A stretch of 29,613 nucleotides of DNA from Pseudomonadota bacterium. GTDB lineage: Bacteria; Pseudomonadota; Alphaproteobacteria; Sphingomonadales; Sphingomonadaceae. Below, piece by piece: positions 22,725 to 29,399 of the stretch (the stretch's first letter is position 1; each line of letters begins with the position of its first letter). Below the pieces are notes generated by a model that made no database searches, was not told the origin of the DNA, and worked only from the letters and a program-made list of their open reading frames with translations. The DNA lies in the NCBI GenBank assembly GCA_023423775.1, contig JAFAEZ010000021.1:1-29613 (forward strand), written 5' to 3'. A program made the translations under genes and the position numbers.

Positions 22725-23431
22725 TATGCGGCCTCCCTCTGGCGGGTGGTTCGGAATTCGATCTTCTTGTCATAGGGCGCGCCGAGCACGAGCCGTTTCA
22801 CGTAGATCGAGGGCAGATGGATGCAGTCCGGATCGAGGCTGCCGACCGGCACGATCTCCTCGACCTCGGCGACGCAGATCTTGCCCGACGTCGCGGCCGG
22901 CTGGTTGAAGTTGCGCGCCGTCTTGCGGAACACGAGGTTGCCGGCCTCGTCGGCCTTCCAGCCCTTCACGATCGACAGATCGGCGCGGATGCCGCGCTCG
23001 AGGATGTAGGTCTCGCCGTCGAATTCCTTATGCTCCTTGCCCTCCGCGACCTGCGTGCCGACGCCGGTCTTGGTGTAGAAGCCGGGGATGCCGGCGCCGC
23101 CGGCGCGCATCCGCTCGGCGAGCGTGCCCTGCGGGCAGAATTCGACCTCGAGCTCGCCGGCCAGGAATTGCCGCTCGAACTCCTTGTTCTCGCCGACATA
23201 GGACGAGATCATCTTTTTGACCTGACGAGTCCTGAGCAGCTTGCCGAGCCCCTCATTGTCGATGCCGGCATTGTTCGAGGCGACGGTCAGATCCTTGACG
23301 CCGCTCGCCTGGATCGCGTCGATCAGCCGCTCGGGGATCCCGCACAGGCCGAACCCGCCGGCGCAGATCGTCATGCCGTCGAACAGCAGGCCTTCAAGCG
23401 CAGCCTCGGCGCTCGGATAGATTTTCTGCAT
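22724..23431 (-). CDS. scoA: 3-oxoacid CoA-transferase subunit A
   Basis: A 235-residue alpha subunit with the CoA-binding glycine motif AGGFGLCGIPERLI (about 24-37), ASNNAGIDNEGLGKLL, and EFCPQGTLAERMRAGGAGIPGFYT. Length and motifs agree with SCOT alpha subunits. It is the first gene of the run, with a good promoter (23458-23486) and a dyad symmetry just upstream. The last codons meet scoB in a one-base overlap. Confidence 0.94.
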   Translation of the reverse strand: MQKIYPSAEAALEGLLFDGMTICAGGFGLCGIPERLIDAIQASGVKDLTVASNNAGIDNEGLGKLLRTRQVKKMISSYVGENKEFERQFLAGELEVEFCPQGTLAERMRAGGAGIPGFYTKTGVGTQVAEGKEHKEFDGETYILERGIRADLSIVKGWKADEAGNLVFRKTARNFNQPAATSGKICVAEVEEIVPVGSLDPDCIHLPSIYVKRLVLGAPYDKKIEFRTTRQREAA

Positions 23432-23457
23432 GCATCGCTCCCTTGTCTCGGGCAGCG

Positions 23458-23505
23458 CGATAAGCGCGACAGGCCGCCCGGGTCAAGCAAACCTGAATGA
23501 GGTTT
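23458..23505 (-). promoter_or_regulatory. scoA promoter with adjoining dyad
   Basis: On the minus strand TTGACC (23486-23481) and TTATCG (23463-23458) are 17 bases apart, a good sigma-70 layout upstream of scoA. Immediately before the -35 lies AAACCT/AGGTTT (23489-23505) with a 5-base spacer, a likely regulator site. A 14-bp palindrome TGCCGCATGCGGCA (23512-23525) lies just beyond. Confidence 0.55.
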
Positions 23506-23541
23506 CAACTTTGCCGCATGCGGCAGCGGTGGAGCCCGCTT

Positions 23542-23618
23542 CGTTCGTCCTGAGCCTGCCGAAGGGCCTCCCCCTCTAAGAAGGAAAGAGGAGGCTTCGA
23601 CAGGCCCAACCCGAACGG
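23542..23618. repeat. Dispersed intergenic palindromic repeat (TTCG-rich)
   Basis: The left arm contains CGTTCGTCCTGAGCCTGCC and GAAGGGCCTC (23542-23573). The right arm (23588-23618) contains GGCTTCGACAGGCC and CCCGAACG, its imperfect reverse complement. The motif, roughly TTCGTCCTGAGCCTGTCGAA, is a widespread short palindrome of sphingomonads and other GC-rich bacteria. It lies between the scoA promoter and the SCP2 gene and could fold when transcribed. Confidence 0.7.
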
Positions 23619-23640
23619 TGTACTTGGACGGGTGCGGGCC

Positions 23641-23943
23641 TCAGCCCTTGAGCTTGGCGAGGATGCCCTGCAGCTGCATGGCGTTGGACATGTCGCCCTC
23701 GACCTTCAGCTTGCCCATCATGAACGCGGTCATGCCGTCGAGCTGGCCCGAGGCAAGCTGCTGCCAATCGTCCCAGGCGACCTTGATCGTGGTGTCGGCG
23801 GCGCCGTCTTCCTCGGTGACATTCTCGGCGACGCCGTCGAGCAGGATCGCGCCTTCGCTGCCGCCGAAATCGATCTTCACGCGCTTGCCGGGCAGCCACG
23901 CCTTATGCTCGTTCATCGCCGCGGCGAGTTCGCTCTTGGTCAT
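23641..23943 (-). CDS. SCP2 sterol-carrier domain protein
   Basis: A 100-residue single-domain protein of the SCP2 lipid-binding fold. Typical strands are KRVKIDFGGSEGAILLDG, DTTIKVAWDDWQQLASGQLDGMTAFMMGKLKVEGDMSNAMQLQGIL. SCP2 domains bind sterols, fatty acyl chains or acyl-CoA. The ATG at 23943 is preceded by AAAGGAG at 7 bases; a TTG one codon upstream was not used. It is divergent from the ThDP enzyme. A palindromic site at 23978-23995 in its upstream region could link it to fatty-acid or amino-acid catabolism. Confidence 0.9.
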   Translation of the reverse strand: MTKSELAAAMNEHKAWLPGKRVKIDFGGSEGAILLDGVAENVTEEDGAADTTIKVAWDDWQQLASGQLDGMTAFMMGKLKVEGDMSNAMQLQGILAKLKG

Positions 23944-23977
23944 CAATCGCTCCTTTGAATATCAGCCGCCATCCGTA

Positions 23978-23995
23978 CTTTACGTGAACGTCAAG
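23978..23995. promoter_or_regulatory. Palindromic operator candidate between SCP2 and the ThDP enzyme
   Basis: CTTTACGT-GA-ACGTCAAG is an 18-bp dyad with 7 of 8 matching arm positions. The arrangement of ACGT half-sites around a 2-base centre resembles motifs described for MerR-family regulators of branched-chain amino-acid and fatty-acid breakdown (LiuR type). The resemblance is from memory. It sits in the divergent 138-bp gap and could act on either gene. Confidence 0.45.
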
Positions 23996-24081
23996 TCAAG
24001 CCGTCGCCCTATTCCGGCAGGCTAAAGGGGGCCATCACAGGGATATGGCATTTGTCGGCGGGGCGGATTAGGCGTCGTCGC

Positions 24082-25734
24082 ATGACCAAACGCACAGGCG
24101 GACGCATCCTCGTCGACAATCTCGTAGCCCAGGGCTGCGATCGGATCTTCACCGTTCCCGGCGAGAGCTTCCTCGCCGTGCTCGATGCCCTCCACGACAC
24201 GCCGGAGATCGACCTCGTCGTCTGCCGTCAGGAAGGCGGCGTCGCCTATATGGCCGAGGCCGACGGCAAGATGACCGGCCGGCCCGGCATCGCCTTCGTC
24301 ACCCGCGGCCCCGGCGCCACCAACGCGTCGGTGGGGGTCCATGTCGCGATGCAGGATTCGACGCCGATGATCCTTTTCATCGGCGACGTCGCACGCGGCG
24401 ACCGCGACCGCGAGGGTTTCCAGGAGGTGGATTTCGGCACGATGTTCGCGCCGCTCGCCAAATGGATCGGCCGCATCGACGATGCCGCGCGCATCCCCGA
24501 ATATGTCGCGCGCGCTTATGCGACCGCCATGTCCGGCCGTCCCGGGCCGGTCGTTCTGGTCCTGCCCGAAGACATGCTGACCGACGAGGCCGAGGCGCTC
24601 GACCGGCCCCAGGTATGCGCGCCCTGTCAGGCCGCCGATCCGGTCGGCATCGCTACCCTGATGGGTCTGCTCAAGGACGCCTGCGCGCCGGTGGCGATCG
24701 TCGGCGGCGCCGGCTGGAGCCCGGCCGCCTCCCATTATTTCACCGAATTCGCCGAGCGGATCGGCCTGCCGGTCGCCGCCGCCTTCCGGCGCCAGGATGC
24801 GGTGCCGAACAGCTCGCCGGTCTATGCCGGCAATCTCGGCTACGGGCCCAATCCCAAGCTGGTCGAGCGCGTCAAGCAGGCCGACCTTTTGCTCGTCGTC
24901 GGCGCCCGCCTGGGTGAGGCGACCACCGATGGGTACACGCTGGTGACCCCCGATCACCCCGATCAGATCCTGGTCCACGTCCATCCCGATCCGGACCAGA
25001 TCGGCAGCGTCTACCGCACCGACCTCCCGATCTGCGCTGACGTCCGCGAATTCGCCGAGCTCGCGGCCGACTGGGACGACGAAGTGATTTCCTTCTCCTC
25101 GGGCGCCGAGGCGCATCGCGAGTGGGTGGAATGGACGACCGCCCAGCCGCGCGACACCGCACTCGATCTCGGCCCGGTCGTCATGCACATGCGCGAGACG
25201 CTTCCCGCCGACACCATCATCTGCAACGGCGCCGGCAATTTCTCGAGCTGGTGGCACCGCTTCTGGCATTATGCCGCCCTCCCCTCGCAGCTCGCGCCGA
25301 CCAACGGCTCGATGGGTTACGGCATGCCGGCCGGCGTGGCCGCGGCCCTGCGCTTCCCCGATCGCCAGGTGGTGGTCGCGGCCGGCGACGGCGACTTCCT
25401 GATGAACGGGCAGGAACTGGCGACCGCGGTGCGCTACGGCGCGAACATGCTGGTGATCGTAGTCGACAACGCCAGCTACGGCACGATCCGCATGCACCAG
25501 GAGCGCGAATATCCGCAGCGCCTGTCGGGCACCGAACTGGTCAATCCGGACTTCGCGGCCCTCGGTCGCGCGTTCGGCGCCTGGGCCGAGACCGTCGAAC
25601 GCACCGAGGATTTCGCGCCGGCTTTGGCCCGGGCGCAGGCGCAGCAGGGCGTGAAGCTGCTCCACCTCAAGACCGACGTGGAGTTCATCTCGGCCGGCAC
25701 GACCATCGCCAAGCTGCACGAAGCGAAGAAATAG
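24082..25734 (+). CDS. Thiamine-diphosphate enzyme of the acetolactate synthase-like family
   Basis: A 550-residue ThDP-dependent enzyme with the three-domain acetohydroxyacid synthase/benzoylformate decarboxylase plan. The N-terminal pyrimidine domain holds FTVPGESFLAVLDAL and the catalytic Glu51 in CRQEGGVAYMAEADG. The central domain shows ACAPVAIVGGAGW. The C-terminal pyrophosphate domain has GDGDFLMNGQELATAVRYGANMLVIVVDN, the GDG...N motif that holds Mg-ThDP. It is not a standard ilvB, as no ilvN small subunit follows. ATG 24082 is preferred over a TTG at 24052, though neither has a strong ribosome site. The reaction (carboligation or decarboxylation of a 2-oxoacid) cannot be told from the sequence. 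Confidence 0.88.
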   Translation: MTKRTGGRILVDNLVAQGCDRIFTVPGESFLAVLDALHDTPEIDLVVCRQEGGVAYMAEADGKMTGRPGIAFVTRGPGATNASVGVHVAMQDSTPMILFIGDVARGDRDREGFQEVDFGTMFAPLAKWIGRIDDAARIPEYVARAYATAMSGRPGPVVLVLPEDMLTDEAEALDRPQVCAPCQAADPVGIATLMGLLKDACAPVAIVGGAGWSPAASHYFTEFAERIGLPVAAAFRRQDAVPNSSPVYAGNLGYGPNPKLVERVKQADLLLVVGARLGEATTDGYTLVTPDHPDQILVHVHPDPDQIGSVYRTDLPICADVREFAELAADWDDEVISFSSGAEAHREWVEWTTAQPRDTALDLGPVVMHMRETLPADTIICNGAGNFSSWWHRFWHYAALPSQLAPTNGSMGYGMPAGVAAALRFPDRQVVVAAGDGDFLMNGQELATAVRYGANMLVIVVDNASYGTIRMHQEREYPQRLSGTELVNPDFAALGRAFGAWAETVERTEDFAPALARAQAQQGVKLLHLKTDVEFISAGTTIAKLHEAKK

Positions 25735-25739
25735 GAAGC

Positions 25740-25755
25740 GCAACCTTTAGGTTGC
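25740..25755. promoter_or_regulatory. Perfect inverted repeat upstream of the SRPBCC-arsR pair
   Basis: GCAACCT and AGGTTGC are perfect 7-bp arms around TT, 48 bases before the SRPBCC start and 5 bases after the ThDP-enzyme stop. Autoregulated arsR-SRPBCC pairs often carry GGTTGC-type dyads, so this is the likely operator of the ArsR protein encoded downstream. Confidence 0.65.
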
Positions 25756-25776
25756 ATTTCATCGTTCGGCGGCGCA

Positions 25777-25806
25777 CATGGGGACGATCAGGAGATTGTC
25801 CCCATG
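25777..25806 (+). promoter_or_regulatory. Hairpin enclosing the ribosome site and start codon of the SRPBCC gene
   Basis: CATGGGGACGATC (25777-25789) pairs with GATTGTCCCCATG (25794-25806) over 13 positions, with one G.U pair in RNA, around the loop AGGA. The loop plus the next G is the Shine-Dalgarno site AGGAG. The ATG start (25804-25806) closes the stem. As mRNA this would hide the start codon and constrain the ribosome site. As DNA it could be a second operator. Confidence 0.7.
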
Positions 25807-26247
25807 ACCGACCGTATCGAAAAGACGATCGACCTTGCTGCGCCCATCGACCGGGTGTGGCGAGCCGTCACTGACCACCAGGAATTCGGCCAGTGGTTCA
25901 AGGTGAAGCTTGACCAGCCCTTCGCCGTGGGCACGCCTTCGACAGGGATGATGACCTATCCCGGCTACGAGCATGTTCCGTGGAAGGCGCGGGTCGTCCG
26001 CATGGAGGCGCCGCATTCCTTCGCGTTCGAGTGGCCGCATATGGACGAAGCGGACGAGGCGATCGACGAGACCGCCTGGACCTTGGTCGAGTTCCGGCTC
26101 GAACCGACGCAAGACGGTACGCGGCTGACGATCGTGGAATCGGGCTTCGACGCCCTTCCCGAGGGCAAGGGCGCGCTGGCGATGCGGCGCAACGAGCCGG
26201 GCTGGGAAGAGCAGACGCGCAATATCAAGGCCCATGTCGAGGGCTGA
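25804..26247 (+). CDS. SRPBCC (AHSA1-like) ligand-binding protein
   Basis: A 147-residue START/Bet v1-like fold protein. The opening IEKTIDLAAPIDRVWRAVTDHQEFGQWF is typical of the AHSA1/activator-of-Hsp90 homologue branch, as is the end WTLVEFRLEPTQDGTRLTIVESGFDALP. Such proteins bind a hydrophobic ligand in a deep pocket; the ligand is unknown. It overlaps the following arsR-type gene by 14 bases. SRPBCC-arsR pairs are common, and the regulator probably senses something related to the ligand or controls the protein's amount. The start codon lies in a strong hairpin (25777-25806). Confidence 0.93.
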   Translation: MTDRIEKTIDLAAPIDRVWRAVTDHQEFGQWFKVKLDQPFAVGTPSTGMMTYPGYEHVPWKARVVRMEAPHSFAFEWPHMDEADEAIDETAWTLVEFRLEPTQDGTRLTIVESGFDALPEGKGALAMRRNEPGWEEQTRNIKAHVEG

Positions 26248-26563
26248 GGCGCGCGCCGACCCCGCGCCGGTCTTCGCCGCGCTCGGCGACCGCACGCGGC
26301 TCTCGCTGCTGCTCCGCCTCAGCGACGGGCGCGCGCGCTCCATCACCACGCTTTCCATGGCGACCAGCCTCACCCGCCAGGCGGTGACCAAGCATCTGCG
26401 CGTGCTCGAGGAGGTCGGCCTGGTCGAGGCGCGTCGTGTCGGGCGCGAGAGCCTGTTCGCCGGCCATCCCGAGCCGCTCGCCGAGGCGCGCTCCTGCCTT
26501 GAGACGATATCTGCACAATGGGACGAGAATCTCACCCGGTTGCGCGCTCTGGTTGAGGACTGA
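26234..26563 (+). CDS. ArsR-family transcriptional regulator paired with SRPBCC
   Basis: A 109-residue winged-helix protein: PVFAALGDRTRLSLLLRLSDG, then the recognition helix MATSLTRQAVTKHLRVLEEVGLV and wing EARRVGRESLF. There is a single cysteine in the C-terminal half (ARSCLETI) and no metal-site motif, so it is not an arsenic sensor and should not be confused with the ars-operon repressor. It overlaps the SRPBCC gene by 14 bases, indicating coupled translation. The inverted repeat at 25740-25755 is its probable site. The gene is convergent with the methyltransferase-esterase fusion, 6 bases away. Confidence 0.93.
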   Translation: MSRAEARADPAPVFAALGDRTRLSLLLRLSDGRARSITTLSMATSLTRQAVTKHLRVLEEVGLVEARRVGRESLFAGHPEPLAEARSCLETISAQWDENLTRLRALVED

Positions 26564-26569
26564 CCCCGC

Positions 26570-28549
26570 CTAGAGCCCGAACGGGTAGGTTTCGTCCTCG
26601 CCCTTGCGCTGCTCGGCCGGAAGCGGCGTCACCGCCTCGGTCTCGTCGAACCAGACCCAGGCGTCGAACTGGCCGGGCAGCGACGCCTGCGCATAATGGC
26701 TCCAGCGCTCGGTGTCGGGCCGGTAGATGACGCCGATGAAGCGCTCGAGCAGCGGATCGGCGAGGCCGCTACGCAAGTCTTCGCCGGCTTCGCGCAAGTC
26801 GAGCAGGAACCGCGCGACCCCGGCCTCATGGCAGACCCGCTCATAGCTCCCGTCGAGGGCGGGCCGCACGTTCTTCACCTCCATGCGCCCGTCCCAGTCG
26901 GTCGCGGCGGCGACCGTGCCGCCGTGGGTGCCGAAGCCGATCAAGGCCGCCTCGCGCCCGAACTTCTCGCGGCAGAGCTGGCCGATATTCAGCTCCTCGC
27001 GCACTTCGCCCATCTCGGTATGGCTGGCGTCGCCGATATGGCTGTTATGCGCCCATACCACTGCCTTGGCGTGCGGCCTCTTCGATTCGAGGATCTGGCA
27101 GAGCGTTTCGAACATGTGCGTGTCGCGCAAATTCCAGCTCTCGGCCGCGCCCTGGTACATGGCGCGGTAATAAGCCTCGGCATTCTTGACGAGCCGCGCA
27201 TTGGCGGCCGCATCGAGATATTCGTCGCCGCCCTCCCCGGCATAGTCGATGCGCTTCTGCATCAGCTCGCGCAGCATCTGCACCACCGGCTGTTCGCATT
27301 GCGCGAACCCCTGGGTGATCGCCATCCGGCCATAGCTTTGCGGGTTGCGGCTCCACGGCTGGAGGCACCCGTAGCGCTCGCGCGCGACCGCCGCCGCCTC
27401 AGGATCGACGTCGTCGAGATAGTCGATCACCGCGCGCATCGAGCCGCCGAGATTGTAGAGATCGAGGCCATAGAAGCCGGCCATCTCGCTTTGGCCTTGA
27501 TTATGCTCGCGCAGCCAGCGGATGAAGGCCTCAACGTCGGTGTTGCGCCACATCCAGGTCGGGAAGCGCTGGAACGCCGCCTCCTCGCCTTCGCGATGGG
27601 GCCGGTGGCGGACGAAACGGTCGACCGCGGCCGCATCGGGCCAGTCGGCCTCGACCGCGACGATGGTGAATCCATGCTCTTCGATCAGCCGCCGGGTGAT
27701 GGCGGCGCGCGCGCGGTAGAATTCGGAGGTGCCGTGGCTCGCCTCGCCGAGCAGCACGACGCGGGCATCGGCATAGCGGTCGAACAAGGCGCCGAAGGCG
27801 GGATCGTCGAGGTCGGGCAAGGGCTCGCAGGCCGCGCGGACCATCTGCGGCAGCGACCGCGGCCCGTGGCGGGCGCCCTCGGCGTCGCGGAAGCCGTGCG
27901 TGCCGATCAGCGGCACGAAGCGGACCGCGCCAAGCTCTTCCCGCTCGAACTCGTCTTCGCTGATCCGGGTGATCTTGATCAGCTGCTGGGTCTCGTGCGG
28001 CGCGCCGACCGGCATCACCAGCCGGCCGCCTTCGGCAAGCTGGAGCAGCAATTCGTCGGGGACGTCGGGACCACTCGCCGCGGCGATGATCGCGTCGAAC
28101 GGCGCCTCCTCGGCCATGCCCTCGCTGCCGTCGCCCTCGAACACCGCGACATTGTCGCAGCCGAGCCAGGCCATGCGCGCCGCCGCCAGCTCGGCCAGCG
28201 CGGTCACGCGCTCGATCGCCAGCACCTCGTCGGCCATCTGCGCCATGATCGCCGCGGCATAGCCCGAGCCCGCGCCGATCTCGAGCACGCGATCGTCCGG
28301 GCCGAGCTCGGCTGCGTCGATCATCAGCGCGACGATATAGGGTTGCGAGATAGTCTGGCCGCCCTCGATCGGCACCGGGCCGTCCTCGAAGGCGCAGTCG
28401 CGCATCGTCTCAGGCACGAACAATTCGCGCGGCACCGCGCGCATCGCGTCGAGCAATCGCCGGTCCGAAATGCCGCGCGCCGCGATCTGGCGCTCGACCA
28501 TCTGCGCGCGCGCCGCGGCCAGATCGGGGGTGTCGGTAAAGTCCCTCAT
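26570..28549 (-). CDS. Fusion: protein-L-isoaspartate O-methyltransferase + erythromycin-esterase-like domain
   Basis: A 659-residue two-domain protein in one unbroken frame. Residues about 1-215 are a complete PCMT: MVERQIAARGISDRRLLDAMRAVPRELFVP, GQTISQPYIVALM and the SAM-binding loop VLEIGAGSGYAAA (88-100). This enzyme methylates damaged isoaspartyl residues to start their repair. Residues about 240-655 form an erythromycin esterase (EreA/B-like) domain, with LLGEASHGTSEFYRAR (266-281, containing Glu269 and His272), VEADWPDA, and WAHNSHIGDA (499-508). The natural substrate of such chromosomal domains is mostly unknown and macrolide resistance should not be assumed. GGGAGG 5 bases before the ATG fixes the start. 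Confidence 0.93.
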   Translation of the reverse strand: MRDFTDTPDLAAARAQMVERQIAARGISDRRLLDAMRAVPRELFVPETMRDCAFEDGPVPIEGGQTISQPYIVALMIDAAELGPDDRVLEIGAGSGYAAAIMAQMADEVLAIERVTALAELAAARMAWLGCDNVAVFEGDGSEGMAEEAPFDAIIAAASGPDVPDELLLQLAEGGRLVMPVGAPHETQQLIKITRISEDEFEREELGAVRFVPLIGTHGFRDAEGARHGPRSLPQMVRAACEPLPDLDDPAFGALFDRYADARVVLLGEASHGTSEFYRARAAITRRLIEEHGFTIVAVEADWPDAAAVDRFVRHRPHREGEEAAFQRFPTWMWRNTDVEAFIRWLREHNQGQSEMAGFYGLDLYNLGGSMRAVIDYLDDVDPEAAAVARERYGCLQPWSRNPQSYGRMAITQGFAQCEQPVVQMLRELMQKRIDYAGEGGDEYLDAAANARLVKNAEAYYRAMYQGAAESWNLRDTHMFETLCQILESKRPHAKAVVWAHNSHIGDASHTEMGEVREELNIGQLCREKFGREAALIGFGTHGGTVAAATDWDGRMEVKNVRPALDGSYERVCHEAGVARFLLDLREAGEDLRSGLADPLLERFIGVIYRPDTERWSHYAQASLPGQFDAWVWFDETEAVTPLPAEQRKGEDETYPFGL

Positions 28550-28659
28550 TCGCGCCTCCCGGCTGCCCGCCCCTTCCTACAACCGGTACGGCGAAGGCCC
28601 GTTCCGAGCGAACGGCGCTGCGGATGAAGCGGGGGCCGCCGACGCGCGGCGCGACAGAC

Positions 28660-28878
28660 TCAGCCGCCGCCGACGAAGGTCACGATCTCGAAATCGTCGC
28701 CGTCCTCCACCTGCACCTGATCGAGCGTCGAGCGCGGCACGACCTCCATGTTGCGCTCGACCGCAACCTTGGCCGGCTCGAGCCCGAGGTCGGCGGCAAG
28801 CTGGGCGATGGTGAGACCCGCCACTACCCGGCGATGTTCGCCGTTCACGCTGATCGATACCGTGCCATCGTCATGCAT
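28660..28878 (-). CDS. thiS: ThiS/MoaD-type sulfur-carrier protein
   Basis: A 72-residue ubiquitin-fold carrier. VSISVNGEHRRVVAGLTIAQLAADLGL, VAVERNMEVVPRSTLDQVQVEDGDDFEIVTFVGGG fits ThiS, which donates sulfur for the thiazole ring of thiamine after its C-terminal Gly-Gly is thiocarboxylated. It ends in three glycines. ATG 28878 is preferred (AAAGG upstream) over ATG 28899. The thiazole synthase thiG, usual downstream partner, is absent: the next gene on this strand is the fusion protein, 110 bp away. thiG may be elsewhere. Divergent from aroQ. Confidence 0.85.
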   Translation of the reverse strand: MHDDGTVSISVNGEHRRVVAGLTIAQLAADLGLEPAKVAVERNMEVVPRSTLDQVQVEDGDDFEIVTFVGGG

Positions 28879-28891
28879 CTGCTTGTTACCT

Positions 28892-28920
28892 TTGCGCATC
28901 CGTTGTCATGGCCATATAGG
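28892..28920 (+). promoter_or_regulatory. Promoter of aroQ-accB, likely leaderless
   Basis: TTGCGC (28892-28897) and TATAGG (28915-28920) are 17 bases apart. Transcription should start within one or two bases of the aroQ ATG at 28929. No Shine-Dalgarno site precedes that ATG, consistent with a leaderless message. Confidence 0.55.
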
Positions 28921-28928
28921 GGCTCCCC

Positions 28929-29369
28929 ATGGCAACGCCACCGACCGTCTTCGTCCTCAACGGGCCGAACCTCAATCTACTCGGCACGCGCGAGCCGGAG
29001 GTCTACGGCTCCGACACGCTCGACGACATCGCCGTCCGGCTCGAGGAAAGGGCGCGGCCGCTCGGCCTCGCCGTCGACATGCGCCAGTCGAACCATGAGG
29101 GCCACCTCATCGACTGGCTGCACGAGGCCAATGCCGAAGGCGCCAAGGCGGTGATCCTCAACGCCGGCGCCTATACGCACACGTCGATCGCCCTGCGCGA
29201 CGCCATCAAGGCGATCACGGTGCCGGTGATCGAGGTGCATCTTTCGAACCCGCATGCGCGGGAACATTTCCGCCATCGGAGCCATGTCGCGCCGGTGGCC
29301 AAGGCAACGATCGCGGGCCTGGGAGCCTTGGGCTACGAGCTTGCGCTGGACGCGGCCGCCAGTCTCTGA
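28929..29369 (+). CDS. aroQ: 3-dehydroquinate dehydratase, type II
   Basis: A 146-residue enzyme that converts 3-dehydroquinate to 3-dehydroshikimate in the shikimate pathway, acting as a dodecamer. The signature VLNGPNLNLLGTREPEVYG (9-27) holds Arg21 and the catalytic Tyr26. QSNHEGHLIDWLHEA, LNAGAYTHTSIALRDA and VIEVHLSNPHAREHFRHRSH complete the active site, including the histidine that pairs with Tyr26. accB follows after 30 bp on the same strand, a common alphaproteobacterial order. Confidence 0.97.
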   Translation: MATPPTVFVLNGPNLNLLGTREPEVYGSDTLDDIAVRLEERARPLGLAVDMRQSNHEGHLIDWLHEANAEGAKAVILNAGAYTHTSIALRDAIKAITVPVIEVHLSNPHAREHFRHRSHVAPVAKATIAGLGALGYELALDAAASL

Positions 29370-29399
29370 CAGAGGCCGCTGCAAAATCAGGGGTATAGA

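Noticed and set aside
24022..25743. A 573-codon minus-strand frame opposite the ThDP enzyme
   Set aside because: The plus-strand frame has the complete ThDP motifs; the minus frame has none and shows mirror composition.
26570..27830. A macrolide-resistance gene
   Set aside because: The domain is Ere-like, but chromosomal members are not generally resistance enzymes; sequence alone does not support the claim.
26696..28627. A 643-codon plus-strand frame opposite the methyltransferase-esterase fusion
   Set aside because: Mirror frame without motifs; the minus strand carries two recognisable domains and a ribosome site.
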